64,000 nt of DNA from CAXXOK01 sp964584315 (GCA_964584315.1 CAZOZO010000003.1:1-64000), one strand, 5' to 3'. Shown: positions 7,290-16,017, counted from the first letter of the stretch. Made by a program: numbers and translations. Notes: a model not told the origin generated them from the sequence alone.

Positions 7290-8604
7290 ATGGTCAAAAA
7301 GATGATCGCTTTGATGTGCGCGCTGGCGCTGATGCTGTCCGGCATGGCGCTGGCGGAGGGGGATCAGCCGCCTGCGCCGCCCTCGGGCGGTGCGCAGGGA
7401 GGCATGGGCGCGCCGCCGGACGGGATGGGCGGCGGTTCCCAAACGGTATCGCAGGGTGCGGCCGCGACCTTGATCGACGCGGATACGGCCGTTCACGGGA
7501 CTTTCGTATGCTTCGTCCGGCACGGATGAAAACGCGCTGCGGGTGGCGGGCGGGGTTACGGCGCTGCTGACCGGCATCACCGTGGATAAGGTGGGCGGCA
7601 CCGACAACACAGACAGCTGTAACTTCTATGGGCAGAATGCGGGGCTGCTGGCCACCGACGGCGCAAGCGTGACCATCACCGGCGCGGCCGTGACTACGGA
7701 CGGCTCTGGCGCAAACGGCGTGTTCGCCTATGGCAGCGGCACGGTGGTGACCATCTCCGGCAGCACCGTCTCCACCGCGCAGGACAACTCCGGCGGTATT
7801 CTGGTCACCGGCGGCGGCACGCTGATCGCGCAGGATCTGACCGTGGAAACACAGGGCAATTCCTCCGCGGCCATCCGTAGTGACCGGGGCGGCGGCACCA
7901 TGAGCGTGACGGGAGGGTCCTATGTAAGCCATGGCACAGGCTCGCCCGCCATTTACTCCACGGCGGCCATCAGCGTGAGCGGCGCTACCCTGACCGCCAC
8001 CGCCAGCGAGGCCGTGGTGGTGGAGGGCAAAAACAGCGTGGCCCTGACCGACTGCGACGTGACCGGCAACATGCAGGGCACCTATGGGCAAAACAGCGGC
8101 GAGAACCTCCAGAACGTCATGCTGTACCAGAGCATGAGCGGCGACGCGGATGTGGGCCGCAGCGACTTTGCCATGACGGGCGGCAGCCTGACCGCGCAGT
8201 CGGGCGACATGTTCTATGTGACCAACACGGCGTGCAGCATCGAACTGAGCGGCGTGGCCTTGGCGCTGGCAAACGGCACGCTGCTGCGTGTGGCGGGCAA
8301 CGACGGCAGCCGCGGGTGGGGCCAGCAGGGCGAAAACGGCGGCGATTGCGTGTTCACCGCCGACGGGCAGGCGCTCTCCGGCCAAATCACGGTGGATGCT
8401 ATCAGCGTGCTGTCGCTCGCGCTGCAAAACGGCAGCAGCTTCACGGGCGACATCAACGCGGCCGGGCAGGCGGGCGAGGTGAGCGTGACGCTGGACGGCA
8501 CCTCCACTTGGACGCTCACGGGCGACAGCTACATCACCAGCTTTACGGGCGACATGGCGCAGGTGAACCTGAACGGCTATACCCTGAACGTGGCGGAGGC
8601 GTGA
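7290..8604 (+). pseudogene. secreted beta-helix-like repeat protein, broken by one frameshift near 7491
   Basis: The first 67 or so codons encode a clear signal peptide (VKKMIALMCALALMLSGMALA) and a Pro/Gly-rich segment. They then run out of frame to a stop at 7527. Removing one C at about 7491 restores VTGLSYASSGTDENALRV and joins the upstream frame to an open frame through 8604, giving about 437 aa. The downstream part is Ser/Thr/Gly-rich with recurring GxSVTITGA-type units and many asparagines, as in right-handed beta-helix or adhesin-like exported proteins. There is no homopolymer at the break. It may be a real inactivating mutation or a sequencing error. A strong terminator follows at 8636. 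Confidence 0.75.
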
Positions 8605-8635
8605 TCGCCTTGGGACGTGACCGGACCGTGACGCA

Positions 8636-8667
8636 ACGGGTCGAGTGGAAGCTCGACCCGTTTTTTT
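8636..8667 (+). terminator. intrinsic terminator after the beta-helix-like gene
   Basis: A perfect 10-bp stem ACGGGTCGAG/CTCGACCCGT with a six-base loop is followed directly by seven T residues. Confidence 0.92.
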
Positions 8668-8679
8668 GCTGCGCACCGC

Positions 8680-8723
8680 TTGACAAACGGCAAAAATATA
8701 AGTATATTAGAATATGTTAATAT
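8680..8723 (+). promoter_or_regulatory. promoter and ArsR-type operator
   Basis: TTGACA (8680-8685), a 17-base spacer and TATATT (8703-8708) form a strong promoter. An AT-rich dyad, ATATTA at 8704-8709 with TAATAT at 8718-8723, covers the -10 and start point. ArsR/SmtB repressors typically bind such imperfect ATA-rich palindromes, so autorepression is likely. Confidence 0.75.
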
Positions 8724-8772
8724 ATAGTGCCGCAACGCACATGCCTGCGACCAAATGCAAGGAGGCCTATGG

Positions 8773-9066
8773 ATGGAGAAGGAAGCCCGCCTGCTGGCGG
8801 AGGTGCTGAAAACCCTCGCCAATGAGCATCGGCTGCTGATCCTCTGCGAGTTGATCGACGGGGCGCGCACTGTGACCGCCCTGGGCGAACGCATCGGCGG
8901 CATCACGCAAAGCGGCCTGTCGCAGCACCTTGCGCTGCTCAAGGCGCATGGCGTGGTCGTGGGGGACAAGAGCGGCCAAACCGTAACCTACCGCATCGCG
9001 GACGAGCGCGTCAAGGCTGTGATTGCTGTGCTCAAGCGCGAGTATTGCGACGGACAGGGTTGCTAG
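8773..9066 (+). CDS. ArsR-family transcriptional repressor
   Basis: 97 aa winged-helix protein: LAEVLKTLANEHRLLILCEL, the recognition helix region ITQSGLSQHLALLKAHGVV, and a wing GQTVTYRIAD. It lacks the metal-binding ELCVCDL box of arsenic sensors. It has only Cys30 and a C-terminal pair, YCDGQGC, so a thiol or redox signal is possible (inference). ATG at 8773 follows AAGGAGG at a good distance; the upstream ATG at 8755 overlaps that site. It is cotranscribed with the ferredoxin gene 59 bases downstream. Confidence 0.88.
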   Translation: MEKEARLLAEVLKTLANEHRLLILCELIDGARTVTALGERIGGITQSGLSQHLALLKAHGVVVGDKSGQTVTYRIADERVKAVIAVLKREYCDGQGC

Positions 9067-9125
9067 CGTTGCCGCGCGCCGCGTAGATCGATTGCCCATA
9101 ACAAGACAAAAACGGAGGAACCGCA

Positions 9126-9323
9126 ATGAAACTGACCGTCAACAAAAACCGCTGCCCTCAGAACCACCGCTGCCCCGCCATCGCCGTTTGCCCCACGCAG
9201 GCGATCTCGCAGAAGAACATGTTCAGCTTGCCGACCATCGACAACGAAAAGTGCATCGTATGCGGCAAATGTATGCGCTACTGCCCCATGGGCGCGTTTG
9301 AAAAGGTGGAGACCACCGCCTGA
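9126..9323 (+). CDS. small 4Fe-4S ferredoxin-like protein
   Basis: 65 aa. The C-terminal half carries a canonical cluster motif CIVCGKCMRYCP. The N-terminal half has a degenerate one, three cysteines in RCPQNHRCPAIAVCPTQ, with the final CP followed by QAI as in two-cluster ferredoxins. It therefore probably binds one or two [4Fe-4S] clusters. It is strongly preceded by CGGAGG and follows the ArsR gene in one transcript. Its redox partner is not evident here. Confidence 0.85.
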   Translation: MKLTVNKNRCPQNHRCPAIAVCPTQAISQKNMFSLPTIDNEKCIVCGKCMRYCPMGAFEKVETTA

Positions 9324-9375
9324 CCTGCCCTGAGGCGCGCCGCAAAGCGCGTACGGAATGGATAACCGCGTTCAA

Positions 9376-9408
9376 GAAAATACAGCCCGCCATCTTGTGG
9401 CGGGCTGT
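9376..9408 (-). terminator. terminator of the DUF3048 gene
   Basis: The 11-bp stem ACAGCCCGCCA/TGGCGGGCTGT (9383-9408) is followed on the minus strand by ATTTTCTTG. It also sits after the plus-strand ferredoxin gene and may stop that transcript too. Confidence 0.8.
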
Positions 9409-9433
9409 ATGCGCATCCTGAGCGGAACGTGGC

Positions 9434-10612
9434 TTATTCCATACCGGTAAAGGTGCAGAGGGCCTCCGGCGGCATGTGGGCGATAAAGGTCTTGCCGCGG
9501 GTGAACTGCAGCTCGTTGCCCTGATCGTCATAGAACACGGTGGGCTCTTCGATGGCCTTGCGCACCCAGTAGCCCGGGATGTAGCGGCCGCCGATGAAGA
9601 TGTCCGCGTTGCCCTGGCCCACGCTCAGCATCACGGGCATGATCTTGGAGTTGTTGGTGTAGTCGTAGCCCACGCGCTGGATGATCACGTTGGCGAAGCT
9701 CATCCAGGTCTGGTTTTCCTCGGTGCGGTCCTCGGCGCTGGCGTAGGAAAGGTAGGGCGCGCCGCCGGAATAACGGAAGTAGAGGTTCTCGCCCTCGTCA
9801 TAGACGAAGCTGCTGACCCACTTCTCGTGGCCCCAGTCCAGGTTGATGTTGTAGGCAAGGTCGTAGCCCTCGGTGTAGGGGCTGGCATCCGCAAACAGGA
9901 AGGCGTGGGGCGCGGCGCTGTAATCGGTGGGGATCTGGTTGCGCAGGCCCACCACGTTCACGTCGAGGTTGTCGGGGCCCTTGAGGCCCTTCACGCGCTG
10001 GCGGAAGCTGTCGAACTTGTTGGTCAGCAGGTTGAACAGCACGCCCTTGTCGCTGGCGCCCAGTTCCTCGAACATGGCGGAGATGTTGTTCTCCTCCTTG
10101 CGGGGGCCGCCGGCGTAGATAAAGCCGCTCTGCCACTCCTCACGCAGCAGCACGTGGCCGATACGGGCCGAGCGGACGGGGCCGACCGACGTGGGCACGC
10201 CCTCGTCGAGGCTGTCGCTGTACAGGAAGGAGATGCGCGTCTCGCCCGTGCGGTAGAGGATGCCTTCGTACACGATATCGGCCTGGGCTCCGCCCCAGGG
10301 CGCGCGCTGACCGATACCGGCTGCCTTGACGTTCTTATCGTTCACCTTGACCGAGCCCTCGGCATTGCTGATCTGCACCAGCATGGGCAGGTAGATGCCC
10401 GTCCAGCTCAAGCCGGTGGTGGGGCTTTCCCCCGCGATGATGGGATGGCGCTCCGGCGCGGTCTGGGTCTTGATGTTACGGTCGGCTACGTTTTGCAGCA
10501 CCGTGCCCTCAAGCGGCAGGGTGTAGTTGTTGGGCTTGGTGGCAGCCATGGCGGGCACGGCGGCGCTGAGCGCCAACACGATCACCGCTAGCACGCTGAT
10601 GATTTTCTTCAC
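9434..10612 (-). CDS. secreted DUF3048-domain protein (YerB-like)
   Basis: 392 aa with a signal peptide (KKIISVLAVIVLALSAAVPAMA). It has the family hallmarks GAQADIVYEGI, TRISFLYSD and GPVRSARIGHV, then the C-terminal DUF3048 half with NVIIQRV, GRYIPGYWVRK and TRGKTFIAHMP. YerB relatives are exported, usually as lipoproteins. This one lacks a lipobox cysteine and looks like a cleaved secreted form. The molecular function is unknown. The start is GTG at 10612 with TAGGAGG eight to ten bases upstream. It is transcribed alone from a consensus promoter about 75 bases upstream. Confidence 0.88.
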   Translation of the reverse strand: MKKIISVLAVIVLALSAAVPAMAATKPNNYTLPLEGTVLQNVADRNIKTQTAPERHPIIAGESPTTGLSWTGIYLPMLVQISNAEGSVKVNDKNVKAAGIGQRAPWGGAQADIVYEGILYRTGETRISFLYSDSLDEGVPTSVGPVRSARIGHVLLREEWQSGFIYAGGPRKEENNISAMFEELGASDKGVLFNLLTNKFDSFRQRVKGLKGPDNLDVNVVGLRNQIPTDYSAAPHAFLFADASPYTEGYDLAYNINLDWGHEKWVSSFVYDEGENLYFRYSGGAPYLSYASAEDRTEENQTWMSFANVIIQRVGYDYTNNSKIMPVMLSVGQGNADIFIGGRYIPGYWVRKAIEEPTVFYDDQGNELQFTRGKTFIAHMPPEALCTFTGME

Positions 10613-10692
10613 GGGATAGACCTCCTACGTTCCACTAATTTAGGGCTTTCCCCACGGCGAAGCAACGGTTGCTTGTCTCCGCACTGTTCCTT

Positions 10693-10721
10693 ATTATACC
10701 GTCGCGGTTTGGGAGTGTCAA
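10693..10721 (-). promoter_or_regulatory. perfect consensus promoter of the DUF3048 gene
   Basis: TTGACA, 17 bases, TATAAT on the minus strand. The predicted leader is about 75 bases. Confidence 0.88.
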
Positions 10722-10965
10722 TTGCCACATCTGTAATACTTGCCAATTTTACAGCAATTTCCACAGCCGGGCGCGACCTTGGCCCGCGCGGCGGAACCCC
10801 CGTATGCTTTGCGACCGTTGCGGATGAGGCGTACGGCGACGATGGCCTCACGCCGTGGGCAGGCGCGCCGGACTGGGCGCACCCCGGGAGAGTACGTCAA
10901 AGAATAGACGCACTGTCGGTACAGATTATTGCACGAATCGCGCGACATCTCACATTTATTTCAGG
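10722..10965. other. intergenic stretch without a recognisable gene
   Basis: About 245 bases between the DUF3048 promoter and the terminator of the L,D-transpeptidase. The short frames here have no ribosome binding site or recognisable motif. I see nothing further in it. Confidence 0.5.
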
Positions 10966-11002
10966 GATAAAGAAAACAGGCGCGGCACGGGGCTGCGCCT
11001 GT
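10966..11002 (-). terminator. terminator of the L,D-transpeptidase gene
   Basis: The stem ACAGGCGC/GCGCCTGT (10975-11002) is followed on the minus strand by TTTTCTTTATCC. Confidence 0.8.
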
Positions 11003-11066
11003 CAGGTCGCGGTGCGGGAATGCCGCATGCGTTCGCTACAGATCCGCGGGGGCAAGAAGGCCGCGC

Positions 11067-12797
11067 TCAACCTGCCGCAGTGGGTGCGGGCGTGGGCGAC
11101 GGGGTCAGCGTGAGGGTAGGCTGCGGCGCGGGCGTAGCGGTGGGGGCGGCTGTGGGGGTAGCAAGCTCATCCGCGTAGAGGGCGTTCAGCGTTTTATTGC
11201 CCGCTTTGCCGTCCGGGTAAATGCCGTTGGCACGCTGGTAGGCCTTGACGGCGTTCTGCGTACCGCCCAGGTAAGTGCCTGTGACAGCCCCCTTGTAAAA
11301 GCCCAGCTCGCTCAACCGCATCTGCAGCCAGTACACATCTTCGCCGCTATCGCCCTTCTCCATGGTGCGCAGGGGCAGGGGCGGCACGCCGCCGCTCACA
11401 TACACGGGCGTGGGGGTGGGCACGGGCGTCTCGATGGGGGTCTTGCTCTTTTTGCCCAGAGGCGCGGGTTTGATCGCGGCGCGAAGCTCCGGGTCGTTGG
11501 GCAGATCCTCGGTCACGGTCACCTTGACGCCCTCGCCCATGTTTTCATACATCCACTTGGCATCGGCCACCAGCAGGCGTATACATCCGTGCGAGGCGCG
11601 CGAGCCCAGCATATTATAGCTCTTCACGTTCATCGCGTCGTAATCGACCGCGTTGTAGATGACCGAGTGGAACGCGATGTACTTGTTGATGCGCGTCCAG
11701 TACTGCGCATAGCTGCCATACAGGCTGAAATAGGCCCAGCGCGCCCGCTTGCCGTCGAGGATGAACTCGCCCGGCGTGCTGGGCGTGCCCACCATGCCGG
11801 TGGAACACACCATGCGCCGCACGATCTGCGTATACTGACCGGTCGCGTCGAGGCCATAAACGGTCACGACCTGATTGCTCACGTCCACGGTCACGGCATA
11901 GGGCACGGGGGTAGGCACGGGCGTGGGGCGCGGGGTAGCGCCTGCGTCCAGCGCCTGCTTCTGGTCAAACAGCAGCGTCCAGGTATCTTCGCCGATCACG
12001 CCGTCTACTTTGAGGGCGTTGATGGTTTGAAACTGCTTGACCGCGTCTACGGTCTGGTTCATGAAGTTGCCGCTGATGGGGCCGGTAAAATAGCCAAGCT
12101 CCGTCAACCGCTGCTGCACGAGCTTGACCTGCTCGCCCTTGGCGCCACGCTTCAATTTGCTCTTGTACTCGATATCGACCGCCGTACCGCCGCCCTCGCC
12201 GTCCGCGGCCATCACCACGTCGTTGATGTCGCCTAGGTCGCTGCCGGAGGCAGGCGCGGGCGTGGCGACGGGCGCATCCTTGGCGCGTGCGCTCGCGCTG
12301 AACAAGATGCGCTGGGTCTGGATATCGGCGGTGCCGGTGGCCTCCAGCTCGTTGTTCTGCTGGAAAGCCTTGATGCCCGCAGTGGTGCCCTCAAGATAGT
12401 CCCCGCTCATCTTACCGTTGTAGTAGCCCAGCTTGCTTAAATACTCCTGAATGCGCAGCACGTCGCCGCCGCTGTCGCCGGTGGTCAGTACGCGGTACTC
12501 GGCGCTCATCAGCACGGCCTCGGTTTCGCCGTCCACAACGCCGGTGGCTTCCAGCCCGTAATCCTGCTGAAATTGCTTGACCGCCGCGCGCGTGCCGTCC
12601 AAAAAGTTGCCGCTCACCTTGCCGCTGTAATAGCCCAGCGCCTTGAGCTGTTCCTGCACGGCGGCGACGGCCTCGCTGCTGTCGCCATACTGCATGGGTG
12701 CGTAGGCCTCCTCGGCGGCGGCGGGCGGCGCGGCAAGCGGCGGCAGGGTGGTCAGGATCAGCGCAAGGCAGAGGAGAAGGGGCCAAAGTCGTTTCAT
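11067..12797 (-). CDS. exported L,D-transpeptidase with four peptidoglycan-binding repeats
   Basis: 576 aa. A signal peptide (about residues 1-29) is followed by PG_binding_1 repeats at about 38-98, 107-165 and 217-277, recognisable by LKALGYYSGKVSGN, LSKLGYYNGKMSGD and LTELGYFTGPISGN. Next come a proline-rich linker and the YkuD catalytic domain (about 300-435) with FHSVIYN and the active-site motif SHGCIRL (Cys about 404). A fourth repeat follows (about 480-535, LSELGFYKGAVTGT), then a Thr/Pro/Ala tail. It likely forms 3-3 peptide cross-links in the wall. ATG at 12797 is set by GAGG eight bases upstream. Confidence 0.93.
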   Translation of the reverse strand: MKRLWPLLLCLALILTTLPPLAAPPAAAEEAYAPMQYGDSSEAVAAVQEQLKALGYYSGKVSGNFLDGTRAAVKQFQQDYGLEATGVVDGETEAVLMSAEYRVLTTGDSGGDVLRIQEYLSKLGYYNGKMSGDYLEGTTAGIKAFQQNNELEATGTADIQTQRILFSASARAKDAPVATPAPASGSDLGDINDVVMAADGEGGGTAVDIEYKSKLKRGAKGEQVKLVQQRLTELGYFTGPISGNFMNQTVDAVKQFQTINALKVDGVIGEDTWTLLFDQKQALDAGATPRPTPVPTPVPYAVTVDVSNQVVTVYGLDATGQYTQIVRRMVCSTGMVGTPSTPGEFILDGKRARWAYFSLYGSYAQYWTRINKYIAFHSVIYNAVDYDAMNVKSYNMLGSRASHGCIRLLVADAKWMYENMGEGVKVTVTEDLPNDPELRAAIKPAPLGKKSKTPIETPVPTPTPVYVSGGVPPLPLRTMEKGDSGEDVYWLQMRLSELGFYKGAVTGTYLGGTQNAVKAYQRANGIYPDGKAGNKTLNALYADELATPTAAPTATPAPQPTLTLTPSPTPAPTAAG

Positions 12798-12881
12798 TGC
12801 ATACACCTCTTGGTTTGGTCAACGGGTACTTCGCGCCGCGAATGACATAGCCCTGCCGCGTGAGGCTGTACAGAGCATGTT

Positions 12882-13673
12882 TTACAGGTATTCGATCATC
12901 GCGGACAGCCGGGGGAAGATCAGATCCGGTTTGACGGGGAATGTTTCCACATCCGCGAGCGTCGCCTCGCCCGTGAGCACAAGGATGCTGGTCATGCCAA
13001 AGTTCACGCCCGTGGCGATATCGGTATACAGGCGGTCGCCCACCATGGCCAGCTCGCCCGTGGCAAGACCGGTCAGGCGAAGGGCTTCCTCCACGATGCC
13101 ACGGTGCGGTTTGCCGATGATCACATCCGGCTTGCGACCTGCGCTGGCCTCGATGAAGGCGATCGTGGCCCCGATATCCGGCGCAAAGCCCGTTTCGGTG
13201 GGGCAGTTGAAATCAGGGTGAGTGGCCACGTAAGGCAGCCCTGCGCGCACCAGGTCGCACACGCGGGTCAGCTTTGCGTAGTCCAGCGTTGTATCGTAGC
13301 CGATCAGCACATAGTCCGGGTTTGCCTCTTCATGCGGCACGCCCATGGCGGCAAGCTCCTCACGCAGCATGGGGTTGCCCAGCACATACGGCCTTTGGCC
13401 CGTGTGGTGCACAAGGGCGTAGCGCCCCGCTGCCTGGCCGGAGGTGAGCACGTTCCAAAACGGCTCCGTAACGCCCATGCCGCGTAGCTTTTGCACATAC
13501 GCCTCGCCCGAGCGGCTGGAGTTGTTGGTCAAAAAGAGCGCCGTGCGCCCCGTAGCCTGCAGTTTGTCCAAAAATGCCAGCGAGCCTTCCAAAATGCGCC
13601 CGCCGAGGTAAAACGTGCCGTCCATGTCGAGCAAAAAGCCTTTGATGCCTGCGAGCCGTGTGCGAATATCCAT
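12882..13673 (-). CDS. HAD-superfamily phosphatase, NagD/PGP-like subfamily IIA
   Basis: 263 aa. HAD motif I is FLLDMDGTFYLGG with nucleophile Asp19. Motif II is ALFLTNNSSR (about 50). The C2-type cap lies between, and motif III/IV is GKPHRGIVEEALR and MVGDRLYTDIATG (about 213). The arrangement matches the 4-nitrophenylphosphatase/NagD group that dephosphorylates small phosphorylated metabolites. The exact substrate cannot be told from sequence. ATG at 13673 follows AAGGGGG. It stands alone between two other minus-strand genes. Confidence 0.88.
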   Translation of the reverse strand: MDIRTRLAGIKGFLLDMDGTFYLGGRILEGSLAFLDKLQATGRTALFLTNNSSRSGEAYVQKLRGMGVTEPFWNVLTSGQAAGRYALVHHTGQRPYVLGNPMLREELAAMGVPHEEANPDYVLIGYDTTLDYAKLTRVCDLVRAGLPYVATHPDFNCPTETGFAPDIGATIAFIEASAGRKPDVIIGKPHRGIVEEALRLTGLATGELAMVGDRLYTDIATGVNFGMTSILVLTGEATLADVETFPVKPDLIFPRLSAMIEYL

Positions 13674-13744
13674 CCCGCGCCCCCTTGCGGCCAAGCCGCC
13701 TCGCGTATTGTACCACAGAAGCGCGCGTTTTGAAAGCCGCGCGG

Positions 13745-14653
13745 TCAGCCGCTCAGGCGCTCGCGCTGCCTGCGGTAGGCGGCGGGCGGCACGCCGAAGC
13801 TGCGCCGGAACACGCGGTCGAAATACGCGGTGCTGGCAAAGCCCGCCTCCACGGCGATCTCAGTGATGGGCGCGGCGGTCGCCAGCAGGCGGGTGCGCGC
13901 ATAGCCCAGCCGATAGCGGTTCAGGTACTCGATGGGCGTGGTCTGTACCCCGCGCTTGAAGCAGCGCAAGGCCTCGCTCTTGCTGATGCTCGCATCCGCA
14001 GCGATGTCCGCAAGGGTCACGCGCTCCGCAAAACTGCGCTCAATGTAGGCGATCATCCGCCGCAGGCGCGCATACATCAGCGTGGACTGCGCGGCTCGCG
14101 CGATGGGTACGATCTCCTCCATGTGGGTGAACAGGCGCGACCACATGCGGCATACGATGGTGTGCACGTCCAGCTCGGCGGTGGGCCCGCCTGCCAGCAC
14201 CGTGGCGGACAGCGCCATGATATCCGCAAGCGTATCTGCTTGCCACGGCACGCCCACCGCAAGGCGCGCGTGCGAGCGGTCGGTGGCCGTGAAAGGCGCC
14301 ACGCAGCGTTCGAACACCGCACTGCCCTCCGGCGCGATAAACTCCGGCGTGAAAAGGATACTAATGATATCCGCCACGCCGGGCGACTCGAAGCTGTGGA
14401 TCACGCCGGAGTGGATGAAAACCCCTTCGCCCGCCGGAAGAGCGATGCGTTCGCCCGCCACCATACAGTGCGCCACGCCGCGCCGTGACAGCACCAGCTC
14501 CACCTCGCGGTGCCAGTGCCACGGCACGCTGGCGCAGGGGCCCGTGCCTTCGCCCAGTTGGGAGTGGTAGCACGTGAAGGGAAACTGCTCCGTGCCATGC
14601 ACGGCCAGCTCCCGCAGGGTCTCATCGGTCCAAACGGGCGAGCAGCGGTTCAT
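13745..14653 (-). CDS. AraC-family regulator with cupin sensor domain
   Basis: 302 aa. The N-terminal cupin (about 25-150) includes VPWHWHREVELVL and IHSGVIHSFESPG, with the histidines expected in a ligand- or metal-binding barrel. The C-terminal double HTH (about 200-300) has VTLADIAADASISKSEALR and ITEIAVEAGFASTAYFDRVF. ATG at 14653 follows GAGGAGG at five bases; the longer frame upstream overlaps the promoter. It is divergent from the MFS transporter and probably controls it through the repeats at 14688-14771. Confidence 0.9.
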   Translation of the reverse strand: MNRCSPVWTDETLRELAVHGTEQFPFTCYHSQLGEGTGPCASVPWHWHREVELVLSRRGVAHCMVAGERIALPAGEGVFIHSGVIHSFESPGVADIISILFTPEFIAPEGSAVFERCVAPFTATDRSHARLAVGVPWQADTLADIMALSATVLAGGPTAELDVHTIVCRMWSRLFTHMEEIVPIARAAQSTLMYARLRRMIAYIERSFAERVTLADIAADASISKSEALRCFKRGVQTTPIEYLNRYRLGYARTRLLATAAPITEIAVEAGFASTAYFDRVFRRSFGVPPAAYRRQRERLSG

Positions 14654-14687
14654 AACGGCCTCCTCAGGCATATTGGAGCGCGATCTG

Positions 14688-14771
14688 GCGATATTGTACA
14701 ACAAACGGGCGCGATTGTGCAAGATAATCGTTCGAGTCTGCGATATAATGCAAACGAAAGTAAACGTTTAC
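14688..14771. promoter_or_regulatory. divergent control region of AraC and MFS genes
   Basis: On the minus strand, TTGCAC and TACAAT with an 18-base spacer (14722-14693) serve the AraC gene. On the plus strand TATAAT lies at 14744-14749 without a good -35, as expected for an activated promoter. Three direct repeats of GCGAT followed by TTGTACAA, TGTGCAA or ATAATGCAA start at 14688, 14711 and 14740. A perfect 12-bp palindrome GTAAACGTTTAC at 14760-14771 sits between the -10 and the MFS ribosome binding site and resembles a LacI-family operator. Confidence 0.6.
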
Positions 14772-14782
14772 GGAGGTCGGTT

Positions 14783-15958
14783 ATGGTATCGCTGCTGCTA
14801 GCGGTCATCTATGTCGCGTTCATCAGCCTGGGCTTACCGGATTCCATCCTTGGGTCGGCCTGGCCGTCGATTTATACGGGGTTTGGCGTACCCATGAGCT
14901 TTGCGGGGATCCTTTCCACCATCACGGCTTGCGGCACCATCGTTTCCAGCCTGCTCAGCGGACGGGTGATCCGCCGGTTTGGCACCGGCGCGGTAACGGC
15001 CGTGAGCGTTGGCATGACGGCGGTCGCGCTGCTGGGCTACTCCATCGCGCAGTCCTTCTGGGTGATGTGCCTATTGTCCATCCCCTACGGGCTGGGCGCG
15101 GGCAGCGTGGACGCGGCGCTGAACAACTATGTGGCAACGCACTACAAGGCGCGGCATATGATCTGGCTGCACTGCTTCTGGGGCGTGGGCGCCACGGCGG
15201 GCCCCATCATCATGGGGCTGTGCCTGGCCGCGGGCAGGACGTGGAGCGCAGGCTACCAAACGGTGGGCTTCATACAGGTGGCGCTGGTGCTGATGCTGGT
15301 TGCCGCGCTGCCGCTGTGGAAGATGCGCGGAGGCGCGGCCACGCCACAGGCCTCTGCGGAGGGAAAACCCGCGGGTTTGTTTGCGGGGCTCAAGCTGCCC
15401 GGCGCCAAGCACCTGTTTACGGCATTCTTCTGCTACTGCGCGCTGGAGGGCACCGCGGGCTTGTGGGCCAGCAGCTACATGGTGCTGGTGCGCGGCGTGG
15501 ACAAAGTGCTGGCCGCTCAAATGGCCTCGCTGTTCTATCTGGGCATCACGGGCGGGCGATTCCTCTCCGGCTTTGTGGCGGGGCGGATCGATAACAAGAG
15601 CATGGTGCGGCTGGGGCAGGCGATCGGGTTTGTGGGGCTTTTGATGGTGCTGCTGCCGCTGGGCGAGGCGGTGCTGTTCGTGGGGCTCGCGATGGTCGGG
15701 CTGGGCTGCGCGCCCATTTTCCCCGCGCTGCTGCACGATACGCCGCGCAACTTTGGGCAGGAGCAATCCCAGCTGCTGATGGGCATGCAGATGGCCAGCG
15801 CCTACCTGGGCGCCACGCTGATGCCGCCGCTGTTCGGGCTGATCGCGCAGAACGTATCGGTACAGCTGTACCCGATATACCTGCTGGTGCTGATGGCGCT
15901 CATGGTGGTCATGACCGAGGGCGCCTTGCGGGTTTTCAAAACGCGGGTGCGAGCTTGA
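14783..15958 (+). CDS. major facilitator superfamily transporter
   Basis: 391 aa, about 12 membrane segments. SLGLPDSILGSAWP near the N-terminus and SGRVIRRFGTG after helix 2 (MFS motif A region) fit the family, and YGLGAGSVDAALNNYVA marks helix 4-5. It resembles the FucP/TsgA-like sugar MFS group (weak inference). ATG at 14783 follows CGGAGG; the longer frame upstream would run through the promoter. The neighbouring AraC regulator suggests an inducible substrate. Confidence 0.88.
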   Translation: MVSLLLAVIYVAFISLGLPDSILGSAWPSIYTGFGVPMSFAGILSTITACGTIVSSLLSGRVIRRFGTGAVTAVSVGMTAVALLGYSIAQSFWVMCLLSIPYGLGAGSVDAALNNYVATHYKARHMIWLHCFWGVGATAGPIIMGLCLAAGRTWSAGYQTVGFIQVALVLMLVAALPLWKMRGGAATPQASAEGKPAGLFAGLKLPGAKHLFTAFFCYCALEGTAGLWASSYMVLVRGVDKVLAAQMASLFYLGITGGRFLSGFVAGRIDNKSMVRLGQAIGFVGLLMVLLPLGEAVLFVGLAMVGLGCAPIFPALLHDTPRNFGQEQSQLLMGMQMASAYLGATLMPPLFGLIAQNVSVQLYPIYLLVLMALMVVMTEGALRVFKTRVRA

Positions 15959-15965
15959 ACCAATA

Positions 15966-16006
15966 AGAAAAAACAGGCCGGAGGCGACAGCCTCCGGCCT
16001 GTTTTT
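15966..16006. terminator. bidirectional terminator
   Basis: A perfect 13-bp stem ACAGGCCGGAGGC/GCCTCCGGCCTGT with loop GACA has TTTTT on the plus side and TTTTTTCTT on the minus side. It separates the convergent MFS and ABC genes. Confidence 0.92.
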
Positions 16007-16017
16007 GCGATAAGCAT

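Noticed and set aside
7491..7529. TGA at 7527-7529 as a selenocysteine codon
   Set aside because: The downstream protein is in another frame and the family-like sequence is restored only by a frame change.
14726..14745. GTTCGAGTC resembling a tRNA T-loop
   Set aside because: No acceptor stem, D-arm or anticodon arm can be drawn around it; it lies in a promoter region.
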